Source: Streptomyces sp. NBC_01471 (GTDB lineage Bacteria > Actinomycetota > Actinomycetes > Streptomycetales > Streptomycetaceae). Taken from it: 64,000 nucleotides of DNA. A program made the position numbers and the translations under genes. Every line of letters starts with the position of its first letter. Position 1 is the stretch's first letter. The notes beneath the pieces are model-generated. The model did no database searches. It was not told the DNA's origin and saw only the letters and a list, made by a program, of their open reading frames with translations. Of the stretch, positions 61,688 through 64,000 are shown piece by piece. Where the stretch lies: positions 4,733,001 through 4,797,000 of the forward strand of contig NZ_CP109450.1 of assembly GCF_041438865.1 (NCBI RefSeq), written 5' to 3'.

Positions 61688-61984
61688 TTACGGCGTCTTC
61701 CCTTCGGCCGGGGTGTCCTCCGGCGTGGGCGGTGCCACCGGGCGCAGCCACAGCCACACCAGGAAGAACAGGCCGAGGACGAGCATCGCGAGCCCGGTCC
61801 AGAGGTTGATGTTGACCCCCTGGGCCTTCTTCAGATCCGCGTCGGACGCGGTGATCCCGGCGATCGTCACGATGATCCCGTAGACCACGAACAGTCCGCC
61901 GATGATGCGCCGGATGTCGAAGAGGCGGGCCGCCGTCGCGGACTTCTGCTCCAGTTCGGAGACTTCGTTCTGCAGTTCAGACAT
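61688..61984 (-). CDS. Small membrane partner of the sodium symporter
   Basis: 98 residues. A helical start (MSELQNEVSELEQKS) and two spans (IIGGLFVVYGIIVTIAGIT; NLWTGLAMLVLGLFFLVWLWL). It begins 15 bases after the symporter stop, in the same direction. Small two-helix proteins often accompany SSS transporters; a role in folding or regulation is an inference. Confidence 0.8.
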   Translation of the reverse strand: MSELQNEVSELEQKSATAARLFDIRRIIGGLFVVYGIIVTIAGITASDADLKKAQGVNINLWTGLAMLVLGLFFLVWLWLRPVAPPTPEDTPAEGKTP

Positions 61985-61999
61985 GGTGGGTGCCTCCGA

Positions 62000-63670
62000 T
62001 CAGAGCGAGTAGGGCAGGTAGCACAGGGCCGCGAGGACGATCGCGCCCCAGCCGAGCAGGGCCGGCCTGCGGTACCACGCGTCGTCGCCCTCGGCCGGTG
62101 CCTCCGGGGCGTCCGGCGACTCCGTTCCGTAGACGAGACCGGCCAGTTCGGTCTCCGGCTTGGGCGCGGTGAAGAGCGTGACGAGGACCATGACGACCGC
62201 GCCCGCGACGAAGCCGACGATCGCCGAGACGAAGTTGGCGCCCTGGTCGGTCGGGATGTCGATGATGCCCTGCTTGTAGATCCAGAAGTAGTTGATCATC
62301 GCGGCGCTGGTTCCGGCGAGCAGACCCCACACACCGGACTTCATCGAGGCGCGCTTCCAGAACATACCGATGATGAAGACCACGAACAGCGGGACGTTGA
62401 AGAAGGAGAAGAGCGTCTGGAGGTAGCTCATGATGTTGGAGAAGCTGGCGGCGATGAAGGCGGTGCCGATGGAGGCCAGCACGCCGATCGCCGTGATCAG
62501 CCGGCCGAAGCGCAGGTAGTACGCGTCGGGCTTGTCCTTCTTCACGTACCGCGCCCAGATGTCCGTCGTGAAGACGGTGTTGAACGAGGAGACGTTGGCG
62601 GCCATACCGGCCATGAAGGCGGCCAGCAGGCCGGTCACCGCGATGCCGAGCACACCGTTGGGCAGCAGCTCCTGCATCAGCAGCGGGATCGCGTCGTTGT
62701 ACGTGAGGTCCGAGCCGGGCGTGCCGATCTTCGGGGCGATGACGGCGGCGACCAGGCCGGGGATCATCACGAGGAAGACGATGAACATCTTCGGGAAGGC
62801 GGCGATCAGCGGGGTGCGCTGGGCGGCCGAGAGGTTCTTCGCGGAGAGCGCGCGCTGCACCTCGGCGAAGTTCGTCGTCCAGTAGCCGAAGGAGAGCACG
62901 AAGCCCAGGCCCAGGATGATCGTCAGCCAGTTCGCGCCGAGCGGGTTCGCGTGGCCGATCGAGGTACCGCCCCAGGCGGTCATGAAGTCATGGCCGTGGC
63001 TCTTGGTCAGGGTGTTGGACAGGCCGTCCCAGCCGCCGACCCGCTTGAGGCCGAGGATGGTGAGCGGGATCAGCGCGGCCAGGATGACGAAGAACTGCAG
63101 CACTTCGTTGTAGATCGCCGACGAGAGGCCGCCGATGGTGATGTATACGAGGACGAAGAGGCCCGCGACGACGATCGCGACCCACTGCGGCCAGCCGAGG
63201 AGCGCCTCCACGACGATCGACAGGGCGTAGAGGTTCACGCCCGCGATCAGGACCGCCGAGAAGGCGAAGAGTATGGAGCTCAGCAGGTGCGCCGACTTGT
63301 CGAAGCGGTGCAGCAGGAACTCCGGTACGGAGCGCACCTTCGACTTGTAGTAGAAGGGCATCATCACCAGGCCGAGGAAGACCATGGCGGGGATGGCGCC
63401 GACCCAGTACCAGTGGACGACGGCCACACCGTACTGCGCGCCGGTCGCCGCCATGCCCAGGATCTCGGTGGCGCCGAGGTTGGCGGCGACGAACGCCAGG
63501 CCGGTGACCCAGGCCGGCAGTGAACGGCCGGAGAGAAAGAAGTCGAGGCTCGTCTTCACGCTCGCTCTGGCAGCGAACCCGATGCCCAGAACCACGATGA
63601 AGTAGATCGCCAGAATGGTGTAGTCGAGCCCGTTCGTGGGGAGCCGGAGTCCGGCAGCCAGGTATTGCAT
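62000..63670 (-). CDS. Sodium:solute symporter (SSS family), probable sugar/galactose
   Basis: 556 residues, about 13-14 helices. SSS marks: LDYTILAIYFIVVLGIGFAARASVKTSLDFFLSGRSLPAWVTGLAFVAANLGATEILGMAATGAQYGV, and VPEFLLHRF. The branch resembles SGLT-type sugar carriers. Placement next to a divergent galT, with a shared palindrome between them, suggests galactose uptake. Substrate is not proven by sequence. Confidence 0.9.
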   Translation of the reverse strand: MQYLAAGLRLPTNGLDYTILAIYFIVVLGIGFAARASVKTSLDFFLSGRSLPAWVTGLAFVAANLGATEILGMAATGAQYGVAVVHWYWVGAIPAMVFLGLVMMPFYYKSKVRSVPEFLLHRFDKSAHLLSSILFAFSAVLIAGVNLYALSIVVEALLGWPQWVAIVVAGLFVLVYITIGGLSSAIYNEVLQFFVILAALIPLTILGLKRVGGWDGLSNTLTKSHGHDFMTAWGGTSIGHANPLGANWLTIILGLGFVLSFGYWTTNFAEVQRALSAKNLSAAQRTPLIAAFPKMFIVFLVMIPGLVAAVIAPKIGTPGSDLTYNDAIPLLMQELLPNGVLGIAVTGLLAAFMAGMAANVSSFNTVFTTDIWARYVKKDKPDAYYLRFGRLITAIGVLASIGTAFIAASFSNIMSYLQTLFSFFNVPLFVVFIIGMFWKRASMKSGVWGLLAGTSAAMINYFWIYKQGIIDIPTDQGANFVSAIVGFVAGAVVMVLVTLFTAPKPETELAGLVYGTESPDAPEAPAEGDDAWYRRPALLGWGAIVLAALCYLPYSL

Positions 63671-63720
63671 GAGTACTCGCTTCGTTGCCAGAACTTTTCC
63701 GCTGTGGAACCTACGCTCAG

Positions 63721-63739
63721 GTGTTCAAAAATTGAACAC
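63721..63739. promoter_or_regulatory. Palindromic operator between symporter and galT
   Basis: GTGTTCAA-AAA-TTGAACAC: perfect 8-bp arms in an AT-rich patch, 51 bases before the symporter start and 160 bases before galT. A likely regulator site for the divergent gal/transport genes. Confidence 0.7.
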
Positions 63740-63899
63740 ATGCCTGGTGTTCTTTGTTTGATTGTGATCGGGCTGGTTGGTATGTCCTGATGAAAGCGCT
63801 TGCTGCTTCTCCATTGACTGTTCTGTTGACTTGTGGTTTGTTGTGTGCGGTTCTGTTTGATGGGTATGTGACCGGTAGCAGTGGGCGAGGAGCGCCAGC

Positions 63900-64000
63900 G
63901 TGAAGAAGACATCGACCCGTCTCGCCGACGGTCGTGAGCTGCTCTACTACGACGGCCGGGACGACATGGTCCGCGACGCCGTGGACCGGCGCCCTCTCGG
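63900..64000 (+). CDS. galT: Galactose-1-phosphate uridylyltransferase, N-terminal part (cut by window end)
   Basis: GTG start with GAGGAG nine bases before. The 33 visible codons read KKTSTRLADGRELLYYDGRDDMVRDAVDRRPL, the conserved start of Streptomyces GalT. The enzyme moves UMP between UDP-glucose and galactose-1-phosphate in the Leloir pathway. The active-site His region lies beyond the window. Confidence 0.85.
   Translation, partial: MKKTSTRLADGRELLYYDGRDDMVRDAVDRRPL

Overview
This 64 kb window is high-GC actinobacterial chromosome, almost certainly Streptomyces. It carries an SsgA-like sporulation protein, a chaplin-like secreted protein, a WhiJ-type XRE/DUF397 pair, GTG starts, dense 4-base start/stop overlaps and rare TTA codons. 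The backbone resembles, from memory, the S. coelicolor stretch that runs from ssgE through pmt and ksgA to galT. No database search could be run, so family names rest on motifs and recalled family features.

Layout. 1-5285: end of an MMPL exporter, an SsgE-like protein and a three-gene Ni/Co uptake operon (cbiM with a PDGLE tail, cbiQ, cbiO) behind a candidate Nur box. 5358-31423: an accessory region. It has a TetR-controlled SDR/NmrA pair with twin operators, an IS630 remnant, further SDR enzymes and hydrolases, a D,D-carboxypeptidase, a ClC channel, a WhiJ-like cassette with a chaplin-like gene, a frameshifted TPR gene, two MerR regulators sharing one promoter motif with an MFS gene and a NIPSNAP-like gene, an ankyrin/DUF6461 protein with a TTA codon, YbaK/EamA, and an MFS/LysR pair whose regulator is disturbed by an 11-G run. 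31521-33188: a penicillin-binding protein.

33380-48546: a complete integrative and conjugative element of the actinomycete (AICE) type, about 15.1 kb. It is bounded by 87-bp direct repeats that are the 3' end of pmt, the protein O-mannosyltransferase gene. All its maintenance and transfer genes lie on the minus strand in one train: small transfer (Spd-like) proteins, an FtsK/TraB DNA pump, small Cys-rich proteins, an XF1762 protein, a prim-pol, a DUF3987 protein, Xis and Int. The train reads from one promoter (about 46.1 kb) covered by two palindromic operators. At the right end sit an XRE/TPR regulator with a TTA codon and a protein fusing a GntR DNA-binding domain to a Nudix domain. The element also carries a nine-copy iteron-like array (35144-35392) and a cluster of 8-bp repeats just behind traB that looks like a transfer locus (39463-39574).

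48458-64000: conserved housekeeping genes. These are pmt (rebuilt at its 3' end by the element), rsmI, a zinc-ribbon protein, a TatD nuclease, rsmA/ksgA, ispE, an ABC-F ATPase, two membrane-anchored beta-propeller proteins, a LuxR regulator with a degenerate receiver domain, a sodium:solute symporter with a small membrane partner, and the start of galT. A perfect inverted repeat lies between the symporter and galT.
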